Assembly (NCBI GenBank): GCA_022827785.1
Contig: JAJEIM010000001.1
Span: forward strand, 16,763-80,762
Direction of reading: 5' to 3'
Origin: Acidimicrobiia bacterium
GTDB lineage: Bacteria; Actinomycetota; Acidimicrobiia; Spongiisociales; Spongiisociaceae
DNA: 64,000 bases
This document shows positions 9,219 to 17,797 of the stretch, piece by piece; position 1 is the first letter of the stretch, and each line of letters opens with the position of its first letter. A model generated the notes under the pieces. The model worked only from the letters and a program-made list of their open reading frames with translations, was not told where the DNA came from and made no database searches. Both the position numbers and the translations under genes were made by a program.

Positions 9219-10004
9219 TTACCCGGGTTCGGGGAACTCGATGACTGGGAACACGCTGTTGACGATCTGGAGGTCGGCGTTCGGGCAGTGCGGGAGCCAT
9301 GTCCGGCGCCACTCGGCTCTCGGGATGTGGTAGAGAATCTCGTCACCGGCAACGATCTCGGCCTCCAGCTCGTACCTGCTGTGGCGACTGATCTGCACGC
9401 CTTCGTGCGGAAGCGAGAACTCGATCGGGAACCTGTCGATGTCGCCCCGAGCCGTCTCTGCGACCACGAGCCGTGCTTCAGGATCAGTGACGTCGATCAG
9501 CCGAACCTGGAGCACGGCCCCGCGGGGTAGGTCTTGCTCAGCCATCTCGACGTGAATCTGTCCCGGCAGGGGCTCGACGCAGGTGTCGAAGGGGTTGGTC
9601 GACACAACCACGACATCGGAGTTCGCGGGAGCACCACGGGTGAGCACCGGGTGGACCGTGTCGTTGACGTACAGCAGGTCATCGCCGTGCCTGACATCGG
9701 CGCTCAGCGAGTACTCGTTGCCACTGACGACCCGGTCGCGGTCGTACCCGATGCGGAAGCTGACCGGGAGGCGGTCGGCGTTCTCGATCACGTCAAGCCC
9801 CAGTTCCACGGAGGGGGCATCGGCCAGCGTGGTGTCCAGCAGCCGGACGGAGACGACCGCGCCCTCGGGCAACTCGACCTCGCGAGCAAAGCGCACCTCG
9901 CCTGAGACAGATCCCACGGAGCCTGGTGGCGCACAGGCGGCAACCGCTGAAAGAGCCGTGGCCATTACCGCCATCGTGAATGGACGCGCCAAACGATGCG
10001 TCAC
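9219..10004 (-). CDS. Double YbaY-domain lipoprotein
   Basis: 261 residues. Signal peptide with lipobox LSAVAAC (Cys about residue 24), then two repeats of a YbaY/YscW-like beta domain. The first starts near SGEVRFAREVELPEGAVVSVRLLDTT, the second near QIHVEMAEQDLPRGAVLQVRLIDVT. Each carries the VxxLxDxx...D pattern of this family. GTG at 10004 follows AAGGAG at 7-8 nt. Members of this family are envelope lipoproteins of poorly known role. It is the last gene of a minus-strand run of envelope genes and lies 52 nt after the RND exporter. Confidence 0.72.
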   Translation of the reverse strand: MTHRLARPFTMAVMATALSAVAACAPPGSVGSVSGEVRFAREVELPEGAVVSVRLLDTTLADAPSVELGLDVIENADRLPVSFRIGYDRDRVVSGNEYSLSADVRHGDDLLYVNDTVHPVLTRGAPANSDVVVVSTNPFDTCVEPLPGQIHVEMAEQDLPRGAVLQVRLIDVTDPEARLVVAETARGDIDRFPIEFSLPHEGVQISRHSRYELEAEIVAGDEILYHIPRAEWRRTWLPHCPNADLQIVNSVFPVIEFPEPG

Positions 10005-10056
10005 CCGATCACTCCTTCCCCTGCGGCCGGCTTTTCCGGGGCCATGGCCGGGTGGG

Positions 10057-12531
10057 TTAGGACGGTTCCCCGGCGGCCTCGTGGCGGCGGTGAACGGCGT
10101 CGATCATCTCGTCGAGTTCTTCGGCCCAGCGCTGCGTCTTCGAGCGGAGCCGCATGTTCTGGTATGCGCCCCAAATCGTCATGGCGGGCGGCACCAGCAC
10201 GATGGAGACGATCAGCGAGTAGGCGATCGTGATGGCCGCGGTGATGGCGAACTGCTGGGATGCGGCCAGGGGAGAGAACACCAGCACGCCGAGCCCGAGG
10301 GCCGTGGTCATGGCGGAGCCGAGCAGCGCCGATCCGGTGACGGAGAGCGTCTGGATGGCCGCTCTCTCGGGGTTGCGGTGGTGGCCGTACTCCTCGCGGT
10401 AGCGATGGATCATGTGGATGGTGTAGTCGACCCCGATCCCGATCGAGAGCGCGGTGATGATGGATGTGATGAGCGTGTAGGGGATGTTCAGCAGCGCCAT
10501 GGTGCCCAGCACCGAGATGAGTACGAGGACTATCGGGAAGACCGCCACGAAACCCAGGGCAGGCTGGCGGACCGTCATCCAGAAGAAGAGGGCGAGGACG
10601 GTGAGGGCCACTGCGATGGTGGTGCTGATGGCCTCTGTCTGCTGCTCGGTGATGGCGTCGGTGACGGTGAACGAGATGATGCTGGACGAGGTCGCCGTAA
10701 GCGCGCTGTCGTCGCCGAACCAGAGTTCCTCGATCTCCCGCTGGGTGTTCCGAGCCTGCGAGGTGTCGCCGGCGAAGGCCGGGAACTGGAGCAGCATGGC
10801 GTCTGTGCCGCCCGGATTGTTGACCAGCAGACGGCCCAGGAGGGGATCCTTCGCCTCGAGCCTTTCGAGGAACTCCTGCATCAACCCGGCATCGAGTTCG
10901 ATCCCGGCGGAGGCTTCCTGGATGAGGGCGGCGAGTTCCGCGTCGTACTTGTCGCCGGGCATTCCGCTGTCGTTTATCCAGTCGTGCACGATCAGGTCGT
11001 AGGAAGCCTGGATCGGCCCCGCCGCCGCGCCCGGGCGGCGCGTCTCGTCCGCAAAGGCGGTGGTGAGGTCATGAAGGTCGATAAGGGTGCGGGTGTCCGT
11101 GGCTTCGGCCTTCACCAGCACGGTGACCATCTCCGTAGAGCCTCCGATCGCCGCATCGAGCGTGTTCATGTCCTCCAGCAATCCCCCGCCTCTCGGGAGG
11201 ATGTCGCGGATGCTGAACTCCGACTCCAGGTCGGTCGCCGCGAATCCGAGCCCGATCGTCACCGCGATCACTCCGGCGATGTAGGGCGTGGGCCGCCGGG
11301 TTACTCCTTTCCCCAGCCACTCCGCCATCCGGCTGATACCGGGCAGGGCGGTCGAGATCGGACGGGGCTCCTTCAACTTGCCTTTTGCGGCGCGCCTCCG
11401 GTCGATGATCGTGCGTCCGGCCGGGATAAGCGTCAGCATCACCAGCAGGCTCATCCCTACGCCGAGTCCGGCGATGACGCCGAAGTCGTTGACTATCCCG
11501 ATCGGCGAGAACAGGCTCACCAGCAGGCTCACGATGGTGGTGACCGCCGCGAGCGTGAGCGGCAGGGTAACGTGTCGCAGTCCCATCCGGACGGCCCCGA
11601 CCACTTCCTCGCCGGCGAGGCGTTGCTCCCGGTAGTGCGAGACGATCTGGATCGCATAGTCCACCGTGAGGCCGATCAGGATTATCGGCACCATCGTGGT
11701 GAGCGAGTTCGGAGGGCCGACCAGGCCGAGCGCGTTGGGACCGAGCCATCCCTCCGCCCCGACGATCCAGATGATCGACAGCAGGAGTCCTCCGAGGGTG
11801 AGGAGGAGATCCGACACCGTGCGCATGAAGAGCAGGATCAGCGCGGCAATCAGGAGGAACGCAGCACCCACCAGCGGGGCCATCCCCTCCTCGGTGGCTC
11901 TCTTGTACTCGTCCTCGACCACCACTGGCGAGATGCTGCTCACCCGCAGCGGGCCCTCGTCGGCATTCGCCAACTCGTCGACCGTCCGCGAGGCCGTATA
12001 GATTCGCTCGTCGTTGGTGTCCGCCAGATTGATGGTGGCGATGGCGATCGGCGTCCCGTCCGTGTCCACTCCGGTCGTGGCGTCGAATGCCTCCCCGATG
12101 CCGGGGACGTTGCGGACCGAATCGATCTCCGCCTGCGTGACCGACGCCAGCGTGTCCACCTGGAGGACCGCCTTGACCAGGAAGGAGGGCGCGAAGACGG
12201 GATCAGGAGGCGCCAGCAGCTCTCTCACGCCCGGATCGGCGATGATCTCGTTGACCAGGCTGTCCATCTGCGCGAGCCCCTCGGGGGTGAGGGCGTCTCC
12301 GCGGAAGAGAAGGGTCACGACGTGGGCCTCGGAGTCCCCGAAGAGTTCATCGATCTCGTCCAGGGCCCTGGCTACCGCACTGCCGTCGGGAAGCGTCTCC
12401 GAGGTCTCTGGCGGCTCCGCGCGCTGTACCGAGCCGGCGCCCAGGGCAACGGTGACCAGGAGGAGGACTGCGACGGTGACCCATGGGAAGCGCGTCACCA
12501 GGCGGCGCAGCCGGTCGAGTGCCTTGCTCAT
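10057..12531 (-). CDS. RND superfamily (MMPL-type) exporter
   Basis: 824 residues with a duplicated architecture: TM1, a large periplasmic loop, five or six TMs, then the same again. The sterol-sensing/MMPL pattern is seen around GLTVDYAIQIVSHYREQR in the first half and SIGIGVDYTIHMIHRYREEY in the second, each with the Asp-Tyr pair that forms the proton relay in MmpL proteins. Such proteins export lipids, hopanoids or drugs by proton motive force. It sits downstream of an LprG-like lipoprotein, a P55-like MFS gene and an FAD enzyme on the same strand, which favours lipid export as the role. Confidence 0.86.
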   Translation of the reverse strand: MSKALDRLRRLVTRFPWVTVAVLLLVTVALGAGSVQRAEPPETSETLPDGSAVARALDEIDELFGDSEAHVVTLLFRGDALTPEGLAQMDSLVNEIIADPGVRELLAPPDPVFAPSFLVKAVLQVDTLASVTQAEIDSVRNVPGIGEAFDATTGVDTDGTPIAIATINLADTNDERIYTASRTVDELANADEGPLRVSSISPVVVEDEYKRATEEGMAPLVGAAFLLIAALILLFMRTVSDLLLTLGGLLLSIIWIVGAEGWLGPNALGLVGPPNSLTTMVPIILIGLTVDYAIQIVSHYREQRLAGEEVVGAVRMGLRHVTLPLTLAAVTTIVSLLVSLFSPIGIVNDFGVIAGLGVGMSLLVMLTLIPAGRTIIDRRRAAKGKLKEPRPISTALPGISRMAEWLGKGVTRRPTPYIAGVIAVTIGLGFAATDLESEFSIRDILPRGGGLLEDMNTLDAAIGGSTEMVTVLVKAEATDTRTLIDLHDLTTAFADETRRPGAAAGPIQASYDLIVHDWINDSGMPGDKYDAELAALIQEASAGIELDAGLMQEFLERLEAKDPLLGRLLVNNPGGTDAMLLQFPAFAGDTSQARNTQREIEELWFGDDSALTATSSSIISFTVTDAITEQQTEAISTTIAVALTVLALFFWMTVRQPALGFVAVFPIVLVLISVLGTMALLNIPYTLITSIITALSIGIGVDYTIHMIHRYREEYGHHRNPERAAIQTLSVTGSALLGSAMTTALGLGVLVFSPLAASQQFAITAAITIAYSLIVSIVLVPPAMTIWGAYQNMRLRSKTQRWAEELDEMIDAVHRRHEAAGEPS

Positions 12532-12682
12532 GGCCTGCTAGGGATCACGGCGCTTGTAAACATCAACTTCCCCTAAGAGCGGGTCTTCCCATGGGGCCGG
12601 CAGCCCAACCGGGAGCAACCTCGACGTTCATCTTGACAGAGTCACGAATCCTAACAGTGAGCGGACCCGGCCTCCGATGGTG

Positions 12683-14047
12683 TCATCCCCTGGCTTTCTT
12701 GAAGCGCCAGCCGTGCAGGAGGCTGCCGTAGTGGTTGAACGATCGCCTGGCTTCGGGGTTGTCGAAGGGGTAGCCGGCGCCGAGCTGTCTTGCGGCGGCG
12801 AGGCCACTCACGAAGCAGGTCTCCTGGCTGTTGATCAGGGTGTGGGCTCCGCAGTGCCAGGTCCTTCTCCGTCCCTGGATGAAGCGGAACAGGTAGATGA
12901 GCAGCGTGGCCTGGCGCACGTCGTGCACGATGTGTTGGAACCACCATCTTCCGATGGTCTTCTGCTCGTCGATGTGGCTGATGGGGTTGTAGGTAACCAG
13001 GCAGGGCTTGTCGGACTTTTTCGCCCATGGTTGCTGGTTGTGCATGATGTAGGTGATTTCGTAGTTGTCCGGTCTGGAACCGTATTGCTCGATGTGGTTG
13101 CTGCGCGTCTCCAGGGGTTTCACTTCGTTGTCCGGGAGGACCGACGAGTCCGAATGCACCACCGTGTGGTTGTGGAGTTCGCTCTCGTACCGGACCGACG
13201 ACAGGATGTAGCGTTCCAGCATGGTGGGCTGGTCGAGGATCATCAACGTCTGGTTCGCATTGCAGGCGAAGATCACGTCGTCGAACTTCTCTTTCGCGCC
13301 GCTCTCATCCTCGACCACCACCCCGGACGGTGTGCGGTACACCTTCCGGACCGGCCTCCCGAGATAGATCTTGTCCCGGAAGCCGGCCGACAGGTGCTCG
13401 TAGATGCGCCGGGTGCCGCGGTCCCAGGTCTGCATGGGGGTGGCGGCCTCGATATCGAAGAACTCGAGATACCTGGAGAACAGGGCCGCGGGCATGTCGA
13501 AGACATTGGTCGCCATCAGGAAGTTGACGAACATGGGCTTCAGGATCTTGTACCGGAAGTCCCCGGAGAACCCACCCAGATTCAGCACCGTCCCCATGCT
13601 GATGTAGTTGAAGGGGTTGAGGGCGTTCAGCAGCTTCGACCGGGAGCGGCTGAGGCTGCCGAACCGGTGCAGGCGCGCCAGGACCCGTTGGAACTTCGCG
13701 ATCTCGGCCTGGAGTTGCCGCCTGATCTCGGAGTCGAAATCGTGGGCGTAGACGCCGCCGCGGTACCTCACGCTGTAGCTGAACCTGGTATCGACCAACT
13801 CGATGCTGAACCGCTCCATCAGCAACACGATGTGGTCATACACCGACGGTATGCAGGCGGTTACCGAGATGTCGAAAGGGATGGAGCTGCCGTCATCCTG
13901 GCGCATGTCCACCGTCACCGCATTTCCCCCTATCCGGTCCCGAGCCTCGAACAGCCTGAAGTCGAACCGGTCCGGATGGTGGTGCAGCCCCCAGGCGGCG
14001 GCCAGCCCGGAGATGCCCCCACCGATAACTGCAATACGCCTCGGCAT
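12683..14047 (-). CDS. FAD/NAD(P)-binding amine-oxidase-like protein (COG2907 type)
   Basis: 454 residues. The N-terminal dinucleotide-binding motif IAVIGGGISGLAAAW is at residues 5-19, followed by FEARDRIGGNAVTVD. The body and C-terminus (YPFDNPEARRSFNHYGSLLHGWRF) match the COG2907 group. That group is often found with fatty-acid-modifying genes such as cyclopropane-fatty-acid synthases, which are not seen here. It starts 7 nt after the MFS gene and belongs to the minus-strand envelope block. A role in lipid modification is an inference from context. Confidence 0.8.
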   Translation of the reverse strand: MPRRIAVIGGGISGLAAAWGLHHHPDRFDFRLFEARDRIGGNAVTVDMRQDDGSSIPFDISVTACIPSVYDHIVLLMERFSIELVDTRFSYSVRYRGGVYAHDFDSEIRRQLQAEIAKFQRVLARLHRFGSLSRSRSKLLNALNPFNYISMGTVLNLGGFSGDFRYKILKPMFVNFLMATNVFDMPAALFSRYLEFFDIEAATPMQTWDRGTRRIYEHLSAGFRDKIYLGRPVRKVYRTPSGVVVEDESGAKEKFDDVIFACNANQTLMILDQPTMLERYILSSVRYESELHNHTVVHSDSSVLPDNEVKPLETRSNHIEQYGSRPDNYEITYIMHNQQPWAKKSDKPCLVTYNPISHIDEQKTIGRWWFQHIVHDVRQATLLIYLFRFIQGRRRTWHCGAHTLINSQETCFVSGLAAARQLGAGYPFDNPEARRSFNHYGSLLHGWRFKKARG

Positions 14048-14054
14048 CGCCTGC

Positions 14055-15524
14055 TCAGCCTTCGGGAAGATCCTCGGTCATGCCGATGTCCTCCACCTTC
14101 ATCGACAGTGCCGGCAGTATCGCCAGGAGGACCAGAATCCCCGCGACCGTGAACAGGCTCTGGAACACCGTCACGCCGGCCTCTATCAGCGGGGCCGCCG
14201 TCTCCTCGTACGTCGGGCCGATCGTGACGTCGGCGGTCAGGCTGTAGAAGCGCTCTATCCCCCAGGTGGACAGGGCAGCGAGGCCGAGGGCCATGCCCAC
14301 CATCCGGGCTGCGGTGATCAACGAAGCGGCGGTGCCCCAGTAGTGGCTGGGGGCAGCACTGAGGGCGGTGACGCTGATCGGCGGGATGACCAGCCCGAAT
14401 CCCAGGCCCGCCGTGATGAGGGGCGCCGTCAACTCGAACTGTCCGACCTCGGCTTCCCAACCGCCCATGAAGATCAATCCCACGCCGATGAGCACAAGGC
14501 CGACGATGGTGGCGGCCCTTACCCCTGTCCAGCGCATGATGTAGCCGCCGATCAGCGCTCCCGGCGGGATGGCGGCCGTCAGCCGGACCAGATGAAGGGC
14601 GCTCTCCCAAGTCTCCTTCTCCATGACGGTGTTGGCCATCAGGGGAACGGCGACCAGGCCGATGATCAGCGCGACACCCACGAGAAACTGGGCGGCGTTG
14701 GCGGTGACGAATGCCTTGGAGCGGTGCAGGAACGGAGCCACCAGGGGTTGCTCGGCGCGTTTCTCCACCTTGACCAGGGCGAAGACGAGGGCGATACCCA
14801 CGGCCAGCATCAGGTACGGGACGACGGACTCAAGGGAGAAGATGGCTCGTTGGGACAGCGCGGCGGTGAGGATCAGGAGAGCCGCTCCCAGAGTCACCGC
14901 GCCCAGATAGTCCATCCTGGCCTCGCGATTGGGGCGATTCGGCAGGACGGTCAGGAGTGCCATCAGTATCAGGCTCTGCGGCACGTCCAACCAGAAGATC
15001 CACCGCCAGCCGATCCATTCGATGATGGCGCCTCCGTAGAGAGGACCCAGGACCGACCCGGCCTCGGCCGCCGCGGCGACAAGACCCAGCGTCACCCCAC
15101 GCTGGTGTGGCGGGACGGCAGCCACCGCCATCGCCATGGCGATGGGTACCGTGGCGCCCCCTCCGGCGGCTTGGAGCACCCTCGCGGAGACGATCCAAGG
15201 AAAGTTCGGCGCCACAGCGACGAGTGCCGAGCCGATGGCGAACACGAGCAGCGCCAGCTGGAAGATCTTCACCCGCCCGTGGACGTCGGACAGCCGTCCG
15301 GCCAACGGCATGGCAACGGTGTAGCTGACCAGGTACCCGGTGATGATCCAGGAAGCCGAGTCCAGGTCCGTCAGGGGGATCTTCAACTCCAGCATGACGG
15401 TCGGTAGCGCGGTGTTGACCACCGTTTGGTCCAGGGCGGTCGAGAAGACCCCCAGGCAGATGATTGTCAGGACTCCCGTCCGCGAAGACCCCAGTGCGGT
15501 GAGGCGAGACCTGACGGCGTTCAC
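14055..15524 (-). CDS. 14-TM MFS exporter, DHA2 family (P55/Rv1410-like)
   Basis: 489 residues with about 14 hydrophobic segments. N-terminal ALDQTVVNTALPTVMLEL and motif A GRLSDVHGRVKIF are typical of DHA2/EmrB-QacA exporters. ATG at 15524 overlaps the end of the LprG-like lipoprotein gene by 4 nt. The mycobacterial lprG-rv1410c operon has the same order, a lipid-binding LppX/LprG lipoprotein followed by a 14-TM MFS protein, and there it moves triacylglyceride-type lipids to the outer envelope. Homology to P55 specifically, rather than to other DHA2 exporters, is inferred from this neighbour. Confidence 0.85.
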   Translation of the reverse strand: MNAVRSRLTALGSSRTGVLTIICLGVFSTALDQTVVNTALPTVMLELKIPLTDLDSASWIITGYLVSYTVAMPLAGRLSDVHGRVKIFQLALLVFAIGSALVAVAPNFPWIVSARVLQAAGGGATVPIAMAMAVAAVPPHQRGVTLGLVAAAAEAGSVLGPLYGGAIIEWIGWRWIFWLDVPQSLILMALLTVLPNRPNREARMDYLGAVTLGAALLILTAALSQRAIFSLESVVPYLMLAVGIALVFALVKVEKRAEQPLVAPFLHRSKAFVTANAAQFLVGVALIIGLVAVPLMANTVMEKETWESALHLVRLTAAIPPGALIGGYIMRWTGVRAATIVGLVLIGVGLIFMGGWEAEVGQFELTAPLITAGLGFGLVIPPISVTALSAAPSHYWGTAASLITAARMVGMALGLAALSTWGIERFYSLTADVTIGPTYEETAAPLIEAGVTVFQSLFTVAGILVLLAILPALSMKVEDIGMTEDLPEG

Positions 15525-16267
15525 GTTCCGGAGGCGGTGTCCGGAAGTTGAATCTCTACGGGTGCGCCGTAGTCGGAGAGGATTATCAGGCGGCTCGTCC
15601 CAGGCCCGTCGTCATCGAAGATCTGGCCGGCTATGCGGATCTGCCGTAACACCTGGTCCGCCTTGCCGATCCACAGGGTCAGATCGATCGGATGGCCGGA
15701 GTCCGCGGACGTGATCAAGGTCGACAGGTCCTCGGACACGAGGGTTCCCTCGACCAGGACCGCCGGGCCACTCCCGAGGGACTCCTCGCCTGCGATCGTG
15801 GCGTTCTGGACCAGAGGCAACAGATCGCTGAGAGTGATGCCCAGCCCGACGAAGTTGAATGGAACCTGGTCGAGCGGCAGGGGGTTCCAGGGAGCGCCCG
15901 CCGAGAATTTCATGAACGCTTCGTCCCCGACCGCCACAATCTGTACTTCAGCGAACCCCAGGGCGGCAGACTCGATCTCCACGACGAGTTTGGCGCTATC
16001 GGGTGACTGGACTTCCCCGTTCACGTTCTTCAACGTGGCGCCGAAGAACTTCGCGCCCGTTTCCTCCTCGTCGATCATCTGGAACTTTGCCGTCGACAGG
16101 GCGGTCAGGTTCTCTCCCGTCCGCGCGAGTATGTCTTCCAGCGACATCTCGGGTTCGGTCTCGGGCGTCGGCTCCGGTTCGGTCCCGCACGCGGTTGCGA
16201 GGAGCAGCAGGCCCATCGCCAGCGCGACGAGGGGTCCGGTTCGGATAGCTGATCTGACTACGTTCAT
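15521..16267 (-). CDS. LppX/LprAFG-family lipoprotein (LprG-like)
   Basis: 248 residues. Signal peptide with lipobox LLLLATAC (Cys about residue 27) and a short Glu/Pro linker, then a single alpha/beta domain (LARTGENLTALSTAKFQM through VEIQLPDTAS) with the LolA/LprG-like fold pattern: an N-terminal helix, long antiparallel strands, and D-L-T-L-W-I near the end. LprG proteins carry triacylated lipids in a hydrophobic pocket. It is the first gene of the minus-strand block and overlaps the MFS gene by 4 nt. Assignment to the family is by pattern, not alignment. Confidence 0.7.
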   Translation of the reverse strand: MNVVRSAIRTGPLVALAMGLLLLATACGTEPEPTPETEPEMSLEDILARTGENLTALSTAKFQMIDEEETGAKFFGATLKNVNGEVQSPDSAKLVVEIESAALGFAEVQIVAVGDEAFMKFSAGAPWNPLPLDQVPFNFVGLGITLSDLLPLVQNATIAGEESLGSGPAVLVEGTLVSEDLSTLITSADSGHPIDLTLWIGKADQVLRQIRIAGQIFDDDGPGTSRLIILSDYGAPVEIQLPDTASGT

Positions 16268-16459
16268 CCGCCTACCTCCGTGGACATAGTGGAAGCCAGC
16301 GTCGTGCTGCGCTCATGCGATGTGTCGAATCGTGCACTGCCCCGGCGCGTCGGGGCTCTGCCCGACAGGGTAGCGGCCGGAAACGCGCGAGGAGGACCTC
16401 TCCGGTATTCGACGTAGTCCACCCCTATCCGAGTGGGACGCTGCGGTAGACTGCTCGAC

Positions 16460-16474
16460 CACTGGTCACCAGTG
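16460..16474. promoter_or_regulatory. 15-bp palindrome upstream of the CDF exporter, candidate operator
   Basis: CACTGGT-C-ACCAGTG is a perfect palindrome with 7-bp arms. It lies 24 nt before the GTG start of the metal exporter and just after a TAGACT hexamer (16447-16452) that could be a -10 box. A metal-sensing repressor is the natural guess. Confidence 0.45.
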
Positions 16475-16497
16475 ACTTCTGTCGAAAGGTGGGTGCG

Positions 16498-17715
16498 GTG
16501 GCGGATAGGCATACTCACGAGCACAGTTCTCACGACCATGATCATTCCGCGCATGAGGATCACTCCGGTCATGATCATGATGAGCATGAGGACCATTCCG
16601 GCCACGATCACCACGGCCACGACCATTCCGGCCATGATCATGATGAGCATGAGGACCATTCCGGCCACGATCACCACGGGCACGACCATTCCGGCCATGA
16701 TCATGATGAGCATGATGATCACTCCGGCCACGATCACCACGGGCACGACCACCACGGGCATGGCCATGGGCACGGGGGCCACGACCACTCCCACGACCTA
16801 CGGGGCGTCAGCAAGCGTGCCCTGACCATCGCCCTGATACTGATCGCCGGGTTCATGTTCGCCGAGGTCATCGGCGGCATACTCACCAAGAGCCTGGCCC
16901 TGCTATCGGACGCCGGTCATATGGTTTCGGATGCCATGTCGATAGCCCTCGCCCTGGTCGCCCTTCGCTTCGCCGAGCGGGAGGCCACGGTGGAGCGCAC
17001 GTTCGGCTACCAACGCCTGGAGGCGCTCGCCGCCATGGTGAACGCTCTCACCCTCTGGATCGTCGGCCTCTGGGTTCTGCTCGAGGCCTATCACCGGGTA
17101 CAGGACGTCCCGGATGTGGAAGGGTTGGGCATGCTCATCGTGGGCGTGCTGGGGTTACTCGTCAACGTGGGCGCGGCGTGGGTGCTCCATCGTTCCGCCA
17201 AGGACAGCCTCAACGTGGAGGGCGCCTTCCAGCACGTCATGGCCGACCTGCTGGGATCCGTGGGCGTGGTCATCTCGGGCATTGTCATCCTCACGACCGG
17301 GTGGAACATGATCGACCCCATCCTCAGCGTGGTCATCGCCTTCCTGATCCTCCGGAGCGCCTGGCCGCTGTCGGTCAAGGTCTTCCATGTGCTGGTGGAC
17401 TCGGTCCCCGCGGACATCGACGTCTACAAGCTGGGGAGCGATCTCGAGATCGAAGGCGTCACGCTGATCCACGATATCCATATCCGGGCCGTCAGTTCGG
17501 ACGAGACGACCTTCTCAGGGCACGTCATGATCGACCCGGATTACGAGGGAGACACCAACCTGCTGCTCCGCCGGTTGCGCGAGATCATCAAGGGACACGG
17601 CATCAACCACATCACCATCCAGTTGGACAAGACCGCGTCGCCGAGCAGTGACCTGGGTTGTGAGGAGAGCCACCACGTCAACTACCTGGCGGCCCGAGCC
17701 CGGTCCAGCGTATAG
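16498..17715 (+). CDS. Cation diffusion facilitator (CzcD/ZitB-like) with long His-rich N-terminus
   Basis: 405 residues. The first about 95 residues are almost entirely His, Asp, Gly, Glu and Ser in a 21-residue repeat and should chelate zinc or a similar metal. Six TMs follow, with the CDF signature SLALLSDAGHMVSDA (HxxxD metal site) and a second HVMAD site (HxxxD) in TM5, then a cytoplasmic C-terminal domain. GTG at 16498 is preferred because GAAAGG lies about 9 nt upstream; GTG at 16489 would overlap that ribosome site. Exports Zn2+ or similar ions by proton exchange. Convergent with amt. Confidence 0.87.
   Translation: MADRHTHEHSSHDHDHSAHEDHSGHDHDEHEDHSGHDHHGHDHSGHDHDEHEDHSGHDHHGHDHSGHDHDEHDDHSGHDHHGHDHHGHGHGHGGHDHSHDLRGVSKRALTIALILIAGFMFAEVIGGILTKSLALLSDAGHMVSDAMSIALALVALRFAEREATVERTFGYQRLEALAAMVNALTLWIVGLWVLLEAYHRVQDVPDVEGLGMLIVGVLGLLVNVGAAWVLHRSAKDSLNVEGAFQHVMADLLGSVGVVISGIVILTTGWNMIDPILSVVIAFLILRSAWPLSVKVFHVLVDSVPADIDVYKLGSDLEIEGVTLIHDIHIRAVSSDETTFSGHVMIDPDYEGDTNLLLRRLREIIKGHGINHITIQLDKTASPSSDLGCEESHHVNYLAARARSSV
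16570..16758 (+). repeat. 63-bp tandem repeat encoding the His-rich segment of the CDF exporter
   Basis: The block beginning CATGATCATGATGAGCAT recurs at 16570, 16633 and 16696, a 63-nt period equal to 21 codons. The first two copies are nearly identical; the third diverges in its second half. Near identity at DNA level suggests recent expansion, and copy number may vary between strains. Confidence 0.85.
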
Positions 17716-17730
17716 GCGGCTAGCCCGATC

Positions 17731-17749
17731 GGGGCGGCGGGGCCGCCCC
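17731..17749. terminator. GC hairpin between convergent CDF and amt genes
   Basis: GGGGCGGC-GGG-GCCGCCCC, an 8-bp perfect stem, lies between two convergent stops. There is no T-tract on either side, so it is a terminator or mRNA 3' stabiliser candidate only. Confidence 0.45.
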
Positions 17750-17797
17750 GAGGCTCCCAGGCTTCTCGTTCCCGCCTAGGCGGGGTCGGCGGGCCGG

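Noticed and set aside
9583..12576. About 1000-codon plus-strand frame over the RND exporter
   Set aside because: Antisense to a well-supported RND gene; the product lacks any domain and is dominated by Arg, Gly and Asp.
16530..16790. CRISPR-like array
   Set aside because: The 63-bp repeats are contiguous, lie in frame inside the CDF exporter and code for a His-rich segment, with no unique spacers.
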